A DNA stretch of 64,000 nucleotides from Lacrimispora xylanisolvens (GCA_017084465.1 CP070896.1:3771501-3835500); one strand, 5' to 3'. Shown: positions 1-10,345, counted from the stretch's first letter. Made by a program: numbers and translations. Notes: generated from the sequence alone by a model not told the origin.

Positions 1-1340
1 AAACAGCCGCGGTGTTATGATCCATGGCAGCTATAATCTGATGAAGGATTCCCTGATTCACAATACCTCCAGCGATGCAGGTCTGACCATTACAAAATCA
101 AGAGGCAGCAGAAGCTTATGGCCGTCTTATAATGTGGTTGAAAACTGTGAGTCATATGAAAACAAAGATGGATCTATGATTAATGCGGATGGTTTTGCAT
201 CAAAATCAGGTTCCGGTGATAACAACCGATTTGTAAACTGCGTATCTCATGATAATGCGGATGACGGCTGGGATTTATATAATACGTTATCAGATGGGCC
301 AAACGGCAGAACCATAATTGAGTACTGTGTGGCTTATAACAACGGAAACAATGGGTTCAAGCTTGGAGGAGAGGGCAGAGAAGTACCTCATATTTTACGC
401 AACAGCATTGCTTACCACAATAATCTGGATGGAATTACGGATAACTTTAATCCAGGTGAGCTTAGAGTTGAAAACAATACTTCTTTTGATAACGTCAGAT
501 TTAATTATATTTTACGCCCAAGTCCTTATAAGAATGATGGAGCTGGCAATCTGACTGCGGATGGAATATTTAAAAATAATGTTTCCTACCGGACCGATGC
601 ATATAGTGCAAAGCTGGAAACGATTTATGGTGATAAAATAGCTGCAAGTGAGATCAGCAATAATTATCTTTATACGGAAACTGGAAACGCCATAGGCGGA
701 GAAAATTTCCTCTCTCTGGATCCGGCAGCCAGCTACTACCGGGTTGACGGTAAAATTATGTTTGGAGATTTCCTGCGTCCGAAAAGAGGAAGTGTGATTC
801 GAAATGCAAAGGCTGGCGCAGTACTGCCTGGAATTGATGAGCCGGAACCAGAGCCGGAGCCAGAACCAGAACCGACCCCGAATCCTACTCGAAATCCTTC
901 CCATTCCGATCGGGATTCCGATTCGAACAGGGATTATGGTATCATAAAACCAACTGGATCAGGTGAGGTAACAGGTGACTGGAAGCAGGATGAGAAAGGA
1001 TGGCGTTTAAAGAAAAAAGACGGTTCCTATCCTAAAGAGGAATGGGCAAAGGTCAACGGTGTCTGGTATTACTTCGAACAGACCGGATATATGACTACCG
1101 GCTGGAAGCAGGTAGAGGGAAGATGGTATTATCTGGCAACCGATGGAGGGATGCAGACAAACTGGGTATGGGCCGGAGATAGCTGGTATTTCATGAATGC
1201 GGACGGTTCCATGGCAACTGGCTGGGTCATGGTAAATGACAGCTGGTATTATTTAAATCAGTCAGGAGAATGCCTTTTAAATACGGTTACCCCCCGATGG
1301 ATACCGGGTTAATGAAAAAGGTGAATGGACCAAATCATAA
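1..1340 (+). CDS. PL9-type pectate lyase with C-terminal cell-wall-binding repeats (5' partial, frameshifted)
   Basis: Right-handed beta-helix polysaccharide lyase that would cleave the galacturonan backbone of pectin outside the cell. The reading frame is already open at base 2, so the N-terminus lies outside the window. The segment ADGFASKSGSG followed by DDGWDLYNTLSDGPNG is typical of family PL9 (Pel9A-like). After about residue 275 comes a Pro-Glu repeat linker, then four aromatic repeats of the kind GWxxxxGxWYYL, which bind the cell wall, so the enzyme is probably held at the cell surface. A run of six C at about 1290 shifts the frame. With one C fewer the protein ends DGYRVNEKGEWTKS at 1340 instead of at 1312. 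It fits the rhamnogalacturonan locus 9 kb downstream. Family call is strong, exact substrate is inferred. Confidence 0.85.
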
Positions 1341-1384
1341 ATTTACCTGACGTAGTAACAAGTACATAATCAAATAAAAAATAC

Positions 1385-1432
1385 AGCGTGCTGCAAGATC
1401 AGGAAAATTCGATTTTTGCAGCACGCTTTTTG
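1385..1432 (+). terminator. Rho-independent terminator
   Basis: A perfect 12-bp stem (AGCGTGCTGCAA with TTGCAGCACGCT) followed by five T. It closes the pectate lyase transcript. Confidence 0.9.
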
Positions 1433-1563
1433 TCGGATTTTGTAGAAAATGGCAGAAAATGAAATTGTGGAATCTCCCGTTAAATGATAATATAGTTCTA
1501 TAATAAATTGCTGTCTGTCCTGCTTAAATATGATTCACACTTTAAGATTGTGAGGAAGTCTTT

Positions 1564-2661
1564 ATGTTACATGAGGCAATGAGATCCTATTACGCACCGC
1601 TTTTAATCCTGCTGTTTTTTGGAGTAATGGTTTTGGTGGACAAACTTTTTTCCCAGAAAATTAAACGTTTATTTCTGCTGGAAATTTTTCTGCAGCTGCT
1701 TTTAATGGCTGTCACATCACTGGATCAATATTTTGCTGCATTAGGTGATGCAGGAATGGCTTGGAGGCTGAGAAGCATCACTACCTGTCTGAATTTTGTT
1801 ATTGGTCCGTGTTCTCCTATGATTATGGTGTTGATTTATGATACCGGTGTGTCAGGAAAGATGTCGAAAATGTTTTATCTTCCCCAGGTGATAAATGCTG
1901 TGCTAAGCGTATTAAGCTTATGGAATGGCTGGATTTTCTCTGTGAACAGCAGTAATCTGTACAAAAGGGGGCCTCTGTTTCCCACGTCTTTAACGGTTGG
2001 ATTTTTCTATCTGCTGACACTGATTGTATTTTCTGCCAAACAGCAGAATAAGCCCAACAGAAGGGCTGAGACGACATTTCTAACGGCTGCATTTCTGGGA
2101 ATTGGTTCTGCAGTGGGCCTGGAATTGTTTTATGATTTGAATTTTATGATATGGAATGTTTCATCTGTAAGTGTTGTTTTATATTATTTACTTTTGACTA
2201 CCCAGAAAATACTATACGATTCCATGACAGGTACATACAGCCGGGTTGCCTATGAAAAGCAAATGGAAAAGTTGAATTATAAGCATCCCTGTACCATTGC
2301 CATGATTGACCTGAATAATCTAAAACAAATAAATGACTGGAATGGACATTCATCAGGTGATGCGGCAATCTGCAGCGTGACAGCAGCCATTATAAAGAAT
2401 AAATTCAGACATATGAAATTATACCGTTATGGTGGGGATGAATTTGTACTTGTCAGCAGCCGGATTTGTGAAGAAGAGATGCACCGTGTATTAAAAGCAG
2501 CGCAAAGGTTTTGCGGGTCAATGTCTGAACTGCCGGTTTCTTTCTCCTATGGAATTTCCGTTCACCGGCGTGGAGAGGATATTTACAAGGCAATTACCCT
2601 TGCGGATGAGATCATGTATCGGAATAAAGCGATATTAAGAGATGGGGATGCTGCAGATTAA
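1564..2661 (+). CDS. Membrane-bound diguanylate cyclase (GGDEF)
   Basis: 365 residues. The first 200 or so are a run of hydrophobic segments (about six or seven membrane helices, resembling the membrane sensors of many GGDEF proteins). The rest is a GGDEF domain that condenses two GTP into cyclic di-GMP. The signature RYGGDEFVLV is intact, and MIDLNNLKQIND supplies the metal-binding Asp, so activity is expected. No EAL domain is present. No RxxD inhibitory site was identified with certainty. It is transcribed alone between two terminators. The signal sensed by the membrane part is unknown. Confidence 0.9.
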   Translation: MLHEAMRSYYAPLLILLFFGVMVLVDKLFSQKIKRLFLLEIFLQLLLMAVTSLDQYFAALGDAGMAWRLRSITTCLNFVIGPCSPMIMVLIYDTGVSGKMSKMFYLPQVINAVLSVLSLWNGWIFSVNSSNLYKRGPLFPTSLTVGFFYLLTLIVFSAKQQNKPNRRAETTFLTAAFLGIGSAVGLELFYDLNFMIWNVSSVSVVLYYLLLTTQKILYDSMTGTYSRVAYEKQMEKLNYKHPCTIAMIDLNNLKQINDWNGHSSGDAAICSVTAAIIKNKFRHMKLYRYGGDEFVLVSSRICEEEMHRVLKAAQRFCGSMSELPVSFSYGISVHRRGEDIYKAITLADEIMYRNKAILRDGDAAD

Positions 2662-2687
2662 CTGATATGCCCAAAAAAGATAGAGAT

Positions 2688-2724
2688 AATAGCGAAGCGG
2701 TTTTACACTGCTACGCTATTTTTA
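2688..2724 (+). terminator. Rho-independent terminator
   Basis: AATAGCG pairs with CGCTATT around a roughly 19-base loop, followed by a T run. It lies after the diguanylate cyclase and directly abuts the truncated dehydrogenase reading frame. Confidence 0.7.
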
Positions 2725-2730
2725 TGTTGT

Positions 2731-3282
2731 TTCTATGATTACTATGAAAGCAAACCCTGGCGGGGAAAATGGGATACTGCCGGAGGAGGCTGTATGATTA
2801 ACCAGTCCGTCCATACCCTGGATCTGCTGTATTACCTGGGAGGTTCCGTGAATGGTGTGAAAGCATCGGTGAGCCAGCTTCTGGACTATGGAATAGAAGT
2901 GGAAGATACCGTTATGGCAAATCTCTTCTATGAAAACGGTGCCAATGGTCTGTTTATGGCAACCAATGCAAATTATAAAAACGAAAGTGTACAGATCTCG
3001 ATTCAATTGGATCAGGCGGAGTTTGCCATTATTGAAAATGTTCTTTATCGTATTAATCCAGATGGCAGCAGGGAACAGCTTGCAGAGGATGCAAAGTTTT
3101 TTGGCTCTAAATTCTATTACGGAGCCAGCCATGGGAAACTAATCAATAAATTCTATGATTCCATTGAAAAAGACAATCAGGATTATCTGCATGTCAAAGA
3201 TGCATTAATGAGCATACGTCTGATTGATTCCATACAGGAGTCAGGGCGCACAGGCATGTTTGCTCCGTTAAAGGAACTATAA
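2731..3282 (+). pseudogene. 5'-truncated Gfo/Idh/MocA-family dehydrogenase
   Basis: Only the C-terminal half of a sugar or inositol dehydrogenase remains. The open frame can be followed back to about 2731, where it reads YYESKPWRGKWDTAGGG and then CMINQSVHTLDLLYYLGG. This is the conserved substrate-domain segment containing the (N)Q-x-x-H-x-(I/L)-D signature. The Rossmann NAD-binding domain of about 150-180 residues, with its GxGxxG motif, is missing. Upstream sequence is a terminator with no coding match. An internal ATG at 2794 would give 162 residues, too little for an enzyme. The following isomerase gene is 22 bp away, so the two were probably one sugar-catabolic operon. Deletion in the genome or an assembly join cannot be told apart here. 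Confidence 0.75.
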
Positions 3283-3304
3283 AATATGAGAGGAAATATT
3301 TGCA

Positions 3305-4168
3305 ATGAAAAAAGGGTTAATTGGAATTCAAATGAGTACGATCAAGAATAAAGTTGATGAATTAGGGGCATATGAGACATTGAAAGCCTGTGCTGAGATG
3401 GGGTATCACTGTGTGGAGATCAGCCAGATACCTATGACTCCTGAAAATGTGAGTGATATAAAGAAGGCTTGTGAGGAATACGGCATTAAGGTAGCTGCCT
3501 GCAGCGCGTCTTTAGAACCCATGATGCCTGGCATGCCGGGAGAATATCTGACTACTGATTTTGATAAAATTGTGGCAGACTGCAAGGCATTAAACTGTGA
3601 CTTGCTGCGCATTGGCATGCTGCCTGTCAACTGTATGGGCAGCCGTGATAAAGCTTTGGATTTTGTAAAGAGAGCGGATGACTATGCAGGGAAGCTGAAA
3701 GAGCACGGGATAGATCTGTATTATCACAACCATCATATCGAGTTTATAAAATATGATGGACAGTATTTGCTGGATATAATTAAAGACAATACCCGGTATA
3801 TGGGGTTTGAACTGGATATTCACTGGATTCAGCGTGGTGGAGAAAATCCGGTAGAATTTATAAAAAAATATGCGGGCAGAATTCGGCTGATTCATCTGAA
3901 AGATTATCGGATCAGGGAAGTAAGGCTTCCAGAGGGTGCGTTTGACAGAACAACCTTTATGCAGGCATTTACTGATACCATTGAGTTTGCAGAATTGGGA
4001 GAAGGAAGTCTGCCTGTAAAAGAGTGTGTGGAAGCCGGGTTTGAAGGAGGAAGCGAGTATTTTTTAATTGAGCAGGATGAAACTTATGACCGTGATCCTT
4101 TTGAAAGTCTGAGGATCAGCCGGGATCATTTAATTGAATTAGGTTATAAGGATTGGTTTGAACTGTAA
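3305..4168 (+). CDS. Sugar phosphate isomerase/epimerase (xylose isomerase-like TIM barrel)
   Basis: 287 residues, full length for the AP-endonuclease-2/xylose-isomerase-like TIM barrel family (IolE/IolI/YcjR type). Likely metal ligands are visible in YYHNHHIEF, ELDIHWIQRGG and IHLKDYR, the usual Glu/Asp/His pattern near strand ends. Such enzymes interconvert keto or inositol sugars and are commonly paired with Gfo/Idh dehydrogenases, as here with the truncated gene 22 bp upstream. The start at 3305 is preceded by GAGGAAA. Substrate cannot be told from sequence. Confidence 0.8.
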   Translation: MKKGLIGIQMSTIKNKVDELGAYETLKACAEMGYHCVEISQIPMTPENVSDIKKACEEYGIKVAACSASLEPMMPGMPGEYLTTDFDKIVADCKALNCDLLRIGMLPVNCMGSRDKALDFVKRADDYAGKLKEHGIDLYYHNHHIEFIKYDGQYLLDIIKDNTRYMGFELDIHWIQRGGENPVEFIKKYAGRIRLIHLKDYRIREVRLPEGAFDRTTFMQAFTDTIEFAELGEGSLPVKECVEAGFEGGSEYFLIEQDETYDRDPFESLRISRDHLIELGYKDWFEL

Positions 4169-4202
4169 TAACGGATTGATACAGTTTTGTCCTGTTGAGA
4201 AG

Positions 4203-4233
4203 AAAGAGTTCCTGGAAAGGGACTCTTTTTTTA
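4203..4233 (+). terminator. Rho-independent terminator
   Basis: AAAGAGTTCC pairs with GGGACTCTTT around a short loop, followed by a T run. It ends the isomerase transcript. Confidence 0.85.
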
Positions 4234-4284
4234 CTTACAAAAGGTCTTCTTTACATTCCAAAACTTTTTAAAGTGAATAATGTA

Positions 4285-4344
4285 TGATAAATTATTATCA
4301 AAGTTTTCATGCAATTAATTAACTTAAAAAACTGTTATTAACAG
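4285..4344 (+). promoter_or_regulatory. Two operator-like palindromes upstream of the exported reductase
   Basis: TGATAA-ATTA-TTATCA (4285-4300) is a perfect 16-bp palindrome and CTGTTA-T-TAACAG (4332-4344) a perfect 13-bp one. Both lie in the AT-rich 130 bp upstream of the reductase start. They look like binding sites for dimeric regulators, but the regulators are unknown. Confidence 0.5.
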
Positions 4345-4365
4345 CGAAAAAGTGAGGAGAATGAT

Positions 4366-6213
4366 ATGAAAAAAGGAATATTTGTGGGTGTTGCTGCGAT
4401 GGCAGCAGCGGCAGCAGCTGTAATTGTATTATCTGGTCCGGCTTATAACAGCCTGGACAAATCCGGGAAAAAGAATGTTCAGGAAGCGGCAGCTGAAGGC
4501 ACGATGGAACGTGAATCAAAAGAAAACGAAAAACAGGCAGACATCGTTATAATCGGGGCGGGGGGGGAGCCGGTATGACAGCGGCTGTTGAAGCCACACA
4601 AAAAGGAGCTACAAATCTGATTGTATTAGAAAAAATGCCCATTACAGGAGGAAATACCGTCCGTGCCACAGGCGGTTTAAATGCAGCTGAAACACCGTAC
4701 CAAAAGGCTGATGGAATTGAAGATTCCATTGAGCTGTTTGTGGAAGACACCATGAAGGGCGGTAAAAATTTAAATGATCCAAAGCTTGTACAGGTAATGG
4801 CGGAGAAATCCGCAGACGCAGTTACGTGGGTCAACGAAATAGGCGGAGATTTATCGGTAGTAGGACAGTTCGGCGGAGCCAGTGTTAAGAGAATCCACCG
4901 GCCGTCTGATACCTCTGCAGTGGGCCCCATGCTTGTAAATGCTCTTAATGCAAAGCTGAAAGAATTAGATGTACCTGTATTTTTAGAGACGGAAGCAGTA
5001 CATATCTTACTGAACGAAGAGGGCGCCGTGGTGGGAGTGCAGGCTGCAACAAAGGGTGGAGAGCCTTATACTATTTCATGTAAGGCTGTAATTTTAGCAT
5101 CTGGAGGTTTTGGAGCCAATTCTGAACTGGTGGTAAAATACAGAAAAGATTTGGACGGTTTTTTTGCACCACCAACCACTCCGGTGCCACTGGAGACGGA
5201 ATCGTTATGGCGGAAGAGCTGAAGGCAGGACTTGTAGATATTGATCAGATCCAGACTCATCCTACCGTGAATCCGGATACAACCGCCATGTACACAGAAG
5301 GCGTCCGTGGAAACGGAGCAATTTTAGTCAACAAGTCAGGAAAGCGTTTTGTCAATGAGCTGGAAACCAGAGATGTGGTTTCAGAGGCCATTTTAAATCA
5401 GGATGGAAAAACCTGCTTCATGGTGTTTGACCAGTCTGTAAGAGAGAGTTTATCTGCCATTGAAAAATATATCGGTCAGGGCATCATTACCCAGGCTGAC
5501 ACCCCAGAAGAGCTGGCAGAGGCAATCGGTGTTGATAAGGATCAGCTGAAAGCCACAATGGAACAGTATGCAACGTATCAGACAGGTGGCAAGGATACAG
5601 AATTTGGAAGAGAAAGCATGGAAGTTCCATTAAACATGCCTCCTTATTACGCCGGACTGTGCGCTCCAGCGGTTCATCATACAATGGGCGGAGTAAAGAT
5701 TGATACAGCAACCCAGGTTCTAAAAGAAGACGGAAATGCAATTCCGGGACTTTTTGCAGCCGGAGAGGTAGTTGGAGGCGTTCATGGTGCAAACCGGCTG
5801 GGAGGAAACGCAGTAACTGATATTGTGGTTTTCGGAAGACTGGCGGGAAATGCTGCGTATGACTACGTTATGAAAACGGTGGGTTTACGGAAAAAACCAT
5901 GAAGGCTTCAGGTGAAGAGGAAGCAGCACAGCCAGAAGTAAAAGGAAATTATAAGGACGGAGCTTATACAGGAACCGGAAAAGGCAATAACGGAGATATT
6001 ACAGTAGAGGTTGTAGTGAAAGATGGAAGTGTGACTTCCGTAGAATTGACAGATCATCATGAGACTCCTGGAATCTATGAGGCAGCAGAGAAGACGGTCA
6101 CAGCTGCCATTATCAGAACTCAGAGTACTGCTGTAGATGGAGTATCAGGAGCGACCAATTCTTCCAATGGAATCAAAGAAGCGGTTGCGGCTGCTCTTGA
6201 AAAAGCAAAATAA
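4366..6213 (+). CDS. Exported FAD/FMN-binding fumarate reductase-like flavoprotein (frameshifted)
   Basis: Flavocytochrome-c-type reductase without heme domain, about 615 residues. Order: signal-like N-terminus (KKGIFVGVAAMAAAAAAVIV), FAD-binding domain starting ADIVIIGAGG, substrate domain with RGNGAILVNKSGKRFVNE and HTMGGVKID, then a C-terminal FMN-binding domain with DGVSGATNSS. The Thr in SGAT is the usual site of covalent FMN attachment by ApbE. Such proteins reduce fumarate, urocanate, cinnamates or related enoates at the cell surface as terminal acceptors. Three frame breaks occur: the G run at 4561, one base missing near 5170, and the A run near 5895. All look like homopolymer errors. 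A strong RBS (GAGGAG) supports the start at 4366. Substrate unknown. aroD follows. Confidence 0.85.
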
Positions 6214-6238
6214 ACCTTTATTATAATAGTAGTAAATA

Positions 6239-6271
6239 GAGCGCTGGAAAACATACCGGCGCTTTATTTGT
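6239..6271 (+). terminator. Probable rho-independent terminator
   Basis: AGCGCTGG pairs with CCGGCGCT (one G-T pair), followed by TTATTTG. It separates the reductase from aroD. Confidence 0.7.
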
Positions 6272-6313
6272 TTGCTTTTCCCAGCCGGATTTACTTTTTA
6301 GAATAAAATGTAT

Positions 6314-6342
6314 TTGAACTATTTGCAGTTCAACGTTATAAT
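6314..6342 (+). promoter_or_regulatory. SigmaA promoter of aroD with an overlapping palindrome
   Basis: TTGAAC, 17 bases, TATAAT, about 50 bp before the aroD start. The -35 box and spacer contain a perfect inverted repeat TTGAACT-ATTTGC-AGTTCAA (6314-6333), well placed for a repressor or activator. Confidence 0.75.
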
Positions 6343-6391
6343 AGAAAAAATAATTTAGGGGAACTCTGTAGGATAAGGAAAGGAAGACAGG

Positions 6392-7157
6392 ATGAAGACG
6401 GTCAGAGTAAGAGATGTGGTCATTGGCGAAGGTATGCCCAAGGTATGCGTTCCTATTGTTGAAATAAAACTGAAAGATGCGGTAACGTTTGCCGAAAAAC
6501 TGGAAGCAGGCGGAGCTGATATAGCGGAATGGCGGATTGACTGGTTTGATGAGGCATATGAAATCAGTAAAGTTGTGGAAGCAGCAGGGTGTATCCGGAA
6601 AGCACTAAAGAAGATTCCTCTTATTGCAACCTTTCGGACTGCTGGAGAAGGGGGGAGAAAAGGAAATCAAGGTGGAGCAGTATATTGATTTAAATCTTGC
6701 TCTGATCCGCTCCGGTTATGTGGATGTCATCGATGTGGAATTGTTTTTTGATGAAAAAGCTGCAAAGATTCTTGTGGAAGAGGCTCACAGGCATGGGGTC
6801 TGTGTCATAGCTTCCAATCATGATTTTCAGAAAACACCGGAAAAAGAGGAACTGTTTCGCCGTGTTAAGCTGATGATTGAACTGGGCGCAGACATTCCTA
6901 AAATTGCGGTAATGCCTCAAAACGTGGAAGACGTTATGGTACTTCTGACAGCAACCTATGAAATGTCCCGCAATATTTCAGACCGGCCTGTCATTACCAT
7001 GTCTATGTCAAAAGAGGGTGTGATCAGCCGGTTTTCCGGTGAGTTTTTCGGATCTGCACTGACCTTTGCAGCAGTTGGAAAAGAATCTGCACCTGGACAG
7101 ATTGATGCAGGCAGTTTAAAAAAGATGCTTAGCCAGATTCATAATATTATTTCATAA
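6392..7157 (+). CDS. aroD: Type I 3-dehydroquinate dehydratase (frameshifted)
   Basis: Class I dehydroquinase, converting 3-dehydroquinate to 3-dehydroshikimate through a Schiff base. About 255 residues, the usual length. The catalytic Lys is in IPKIAVMPQ and the catalytic His in IASNHDFQKTP. The N-terminus (PKVCVPIVE, then ADIAEWRIDWFD with the substrate-binding Glu/Arg) is typical. The frame breaks near 6650 in a G-rich run (GAGAAGGGGGGAGAAAAGG); joining the two parts gives FRTAGEGG(R/E)KEIKVEQYIDL. It has its own promoter and is not in an aro gene cluster. It may serve quinate/shikimate use rather than biosynthesis, which is inference from the neighbouring reductase. Confidence 0.9.
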
Positions 7158-7199
7158 TTATTTGGTTTTTTTGCGGAAACTGCTTTAACAAAAAGGATC

Positions 7200-7228
7200 T
7201 TGACAAATAAAAGGAAACCTCATATACT
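7200..7228 (+). promoter_or_regulatory. SigmaA promoter of the tyrS leader
   Basis: TTGACA, 17 bases, TATACT, close to consensus, just upstream of the T-box leader. Confidence 0.85.
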
Positions 7229-7234
7229 AAAAAC

Positions 7235-7524
7235 TAACTTCATATATAAATAAAAGCATTGATAAGAACAAGTAACAGTACGTAAAACCAGACAGAAAGC
7301 AGCCGGTTGATGAAAGGCGCATGGAAAACGGACTGCGAATACATCTTTGAGCTTCGCTCCCAAAGGCATGATTGCCCAGTAGGCGGCGACGGATTCCTGC
7401 ACCCGTTATTGTGCTAGAGTATCAGACGGTACTTGAAGAGATAAGCAGCGTGAGCTGTTTATAAAAAAAGGTGGTAACGCGAGATTTTAACCTCGTCCTT
7501 TTAACAGGACGGGGTTTATTTTTT
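7235..7524 (+). promoter_or_regulatory. T-box riboswitch (tyrosine) of tyrS
   Basis: Leader that senses uncharged tRNA-Tyr. An AGTA element (in AACAGTACG) is near the 5' side of stem I. The specifier loop reads GCGAATACATC, giving the Tyr codon TAC in the usual GAA-codon-A setting. The T-box sequence GGTGGTAACGCGAG lies at 7470-7483 and binds the tRNA acceptor end. The competing terminator is CCTCGTCC/GGACGGGG followed by a T run (7489-7524). tyrS starts 18 bp later. Confidence 0.95.
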
Positions 7525-7541
7525 TGTAAAGGAGAATTGGA

Positions 7542-8762
7542 ATGACAATCTACGAAGAACTGAAAGCCAGAGGGCTGTTAGCCCAGGTGACCAATGAAGA
7601 AGAGATCAGCAAAATGGTCAATGAAGGAAAAGCAGTATTTTATATTGGATTTGACCCAACAGCAGACAGTCTCCATGTGGGACATTTTATGGCTCTGTGT
7701 TTAATGAAACGTCTGCAGGAGGCAGGAAATAAACCCATCGCTTTAATCGGCGGAGGAACCGCTATGGTTGGGGATCCTTCCGGAAGAAGCGATATGCGTC
7801 AGATGATGACAGTGGAAACCATTGCCCATAACTGTGAATGCTTTAAAAATCAGATGAGCCGTTTTATTGACTTTTCTGAAGGAAAAGCAATGATGGTAAA
7901 CAATGCGGACTGGCTGTTGGATTTAAATTACGTTGAATTCCTGCGGGAAATCGGTCCTCATTTCTCAGTAAACCGAATGCTCAGTGCAGAATGCTACAAA
8001 CAGCGTATGGAAAAAGGATTAAGCTTCCTGGAATTTAACTATATGATCATGCAGAGCTACGATTTCTACGAGCTGTTCCAGCGCCATGGCTGCAACATGC
8101 AGTTTGGCGGAGATGACCAGTGGAGCAACATGCTTGGAGGAACCGAACTGATCCGCAGAAAGCTTGGCAAGGATGCCCACGCTATGACCATCACCCTGCT
8201 GTTAAACTCAGAAGGCAAAAAGATGGGAAAGACCCAGTCCGGTGCTGTGTGGCTTGATCCGGAAAAGACTTCTCCATTTGATTTCTTCCAGTACTGGAGA
8301 AATATTGCCGATGCTGATGTATTAAAATGTCTGCGTATGCTCACCTTCCTTCCTTTAAGCCAGATCGATGAGATGGATAGCTGGGAAGGCAGCCAGTTAA
8401 ACGAGGCAAAAGAAATTCTGGCTTACGAGCTGACCAAGCTGGTACATGGGGAAGAAGAGGCAGAGAAAGCCAAAAAGAGCGCAAGAGAGCTGTTTACAGG
8501 CGGAAATGCAGAGAATATGCCGTTATGTGAGCTTGATGAAGCTGATTTTACAGATGGCAGTGTTGATATTTTGACCATTCTCCAGAAATCCGGACTGGCA
8601 CCCTCCCGTTCAGAAGCAAGAAGAAATGTGGAACAGGGCGGAGTTACCGTAGAGGGAGAGACCGTGAATGATATAAAAGCTTCCTATACCAGAGAACAGC
8701 TGGCTGACGGAGCCGTTGTGCGTCGGGGTAAGAAGAAGTTTGTGAAAGTGATTGCCAAATAA
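7542..8762 (+). CDS. tyrS: Tyrosyl-tRNA synthetase
   Basis: Class I aminoacyl-tRNA synthetase that attaches tyrosine to tRNA-Tyr. 406 residues, normal length. The HIGH motif appears as HVGH (in [11 protein letters not shown]), the KMSKS loop as KKMGKTQ, and [13 protein letters not shown] belongs to the TyrRS active site. The C-terminal 60 residues form an S4 RNA-binding domain. RBS AAGGAG lies before ATG 7542. Control is by the T-box leader immediately upstream. The frame is intact. Confidence 0.97.
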   Translation: MTIYEELKARGLLAQVTNEEEISKMVNEGKAVFYIGFDPTADSLHVGHFMALCLMKRLQEAGNKPIALIGGGTAMVGDPSGRSDMRQMMTVETIAHNCECFKNQMSRFIDFSEGKAMMVNNADWLLDLNYVEFLREIGPHFSVNRMLSAECYKQRMEKGLSFLEFNYMIMQSYDFYELFQRHGCNMQFGGDDQWSNMLGGTELIRRKLGKDAHAMTITLLLNSEGKKMGKTQSGAVWLDPEKTSPFDFFQYWRNIADADVLKCLRMLTFLPLSQIDEMDSWEGSQLNEAKEILAYELTKLVHGEEEAEKAKKSARELFTGGNAENMPLCELDEADFTDGSVDILTILQKSGLAPSRSEARRNVEQGGVTVEGETVNDIKASYTREQLADGAVVRRGKKKFVKVIAK

Positions 8763-8784
8763 CGATTAATTAGTATAGAGAGAA

Positions 8785-8821
8785 AGGGCTGTATCCATAT
8801 AAAACGGATACAGCCTTTTTT
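8785..8821. terminator. Terminator between tyrS and the convergent HD gene
   Basis: GGCTGTATCC and GGATACAGCC form a perfect 10-bp stem with T run on the plus strand and A-rich sequence on the other side. It can probably serve both convergent genes. Confidence 0.85.
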
Positions 8822-10152
8822 ATGGCCATAACGCAGCCTTCTCCTGCTTTTTTATAGAAAGTGCAAAATTTAGTTTATCGTCATCACTTGTAAGACCCAG
8901 CAGATACTGATATTCATTTTTCAGCTTTTCATAGATACGAAGGATGGGCCTGCAGCGGACCGCTGTTGTTTCAAGAATAGAGTCCAGATTGGTGACTGCA
9001 ATGGTTACAATATCCGGATCCACAAGCTGGTCGTTTTTCATGCTTTCCAGGATGGTTGTTATTTTTTCCAATGGATAGGATTCCTTATAACTTCTTGTTC
9101 CCGTAAGTGCACTGATAATATCTGCGATAGCAACCAGGCGTTCCTCATTTGATAAATCCTTTGCAAAGAGACCATCGGGATAGCCGGTACCGTTTAACTT
9201 TTCATGATGGCGCAGAGCAATCCGTTCCACTGCATCGTCGATGCTTCCGCCAAAGATCTCTTTCGTGAAACCAACATGAGTCCGCATGATATTCATTGCC
9301 TGTCGGCTTAGTTTACCGGGGTATTCAAGTATCTCTACCGGGACTGCTATTTTCCCCAGATCGTGAAGCAGAGCGCCGCAGAGAATTACATTTAAACGGT
9401 CTTCCGGATAGGAAAGAAGTTTTCCCAGTTCATAGCTGATGCTTGTGGTAGTGATGGTGTGGGTTACGGTATAGTGGCTTCTGAAATCGATAATAAAAAA
9501 CCAGCATTTTTAAATAATCCGTAATCGCCTCTCCTGACAGTGGAATTCCGGTAAGAAACTGATTAAACTGACTGTCGGCTTTCCATTCTTCCTCAATGGA
9601 ATTTTTAAAATCCAGTTTTTCCGCCAATTCTATAATGTGGGTGGCATAAACGGTTCCCTGGTCTCTTTTCAGTAGGGAAAGTGTCTCCTTCCAGGAACAA
9701 TTCTGCAGAGACATTAATACATCGATTCGGTCTGCTATATGGATCAGCTGTCCCAAATCCTTCATTAAAGAATCCAGATTGCTTTGTTTTTCCAAAAAAT
9801 CCCAGTTGAGATGGTGCAGGAGTACTGCGGGAGCGAAATCCTTTAAGGGCGAGAAGTAACGGATAAAAAGATATCCATAAAAAGAATGGTCCCAGACATC
9901 TTTTGTTTCAAACTGAAGCATTCGGGAGATCTCTTCTGTCTTGTAGGCTCCCACATCATGAAGCTGAGCCACAAAGCAGATGTTTCTCAGTTCTTCTTTT
10001 GTAAAACGGCCAGTTTCTCTAAGCATCTGGAAAACAATGTAAGACACATGGGAACCATGTTCTGTAAGCCGTGGATCTATGTAATTGCAGAAACGGCGAA
10101 TGATGTTTAGAATGCTCTCGTTATTAATATCTTTGGTGTACTGAACCTGCAT
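8820..10152 (-). CDS. Tandem HD / HD-GYP phosphohydrolase (frameshifted)
   Basis: About 443 residues. The first half has a HD-like domain (HGSHVSYIVFQML, then AQLHDVGAYKTEEI). The second half is a HD-GYP domain with RSHYTVTHT, LLHDLGKIAVP and the signature HHEKLNGTGYPDG. HD-GYP proteins degrade cyclic di-GMP or related cyclic dinucleotides. The frame breaks near 9490 in a run of T. The frames join as KMLVF-FIIDFRSHYTVTHT. The start is taken at ATG 10152 (MQVQYTKD), about 10 bases after AGGAG. An ATG at 10156 is out of frame. It may counteract the diguanylate cyclase at 1564, which is inference. Confidence 0.85.
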
Positions 10153-10272
10153 GCATGCGATTCTCCTTTCGTACAAAACTCTGTATCACAGTTTACCATA
10201 TTCGACCAGATATGGAAAGAAGAGATTCACATCTTTGGTATGTAAATTTTAGATACAGCCGGGGAAAACGAG

Positions 10273-10301
10273 TTGAGAATAATGAAAAGCGGTTGTATAA
10301 T
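10273..10301 (+). promoter_or_regulatory. SigmaA promoter before the yesU-like gene
   Basis: TTGAGA, 17 bases, TATAAT, located 45 bp before ATG 10346 and running away from the divergent HD gene. Confidence 0.75.
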
Positions 10302-10345
10302 AAACTGGTTAGTATCATGAGAAAGGTGCTTATGGAGGGAATCGC

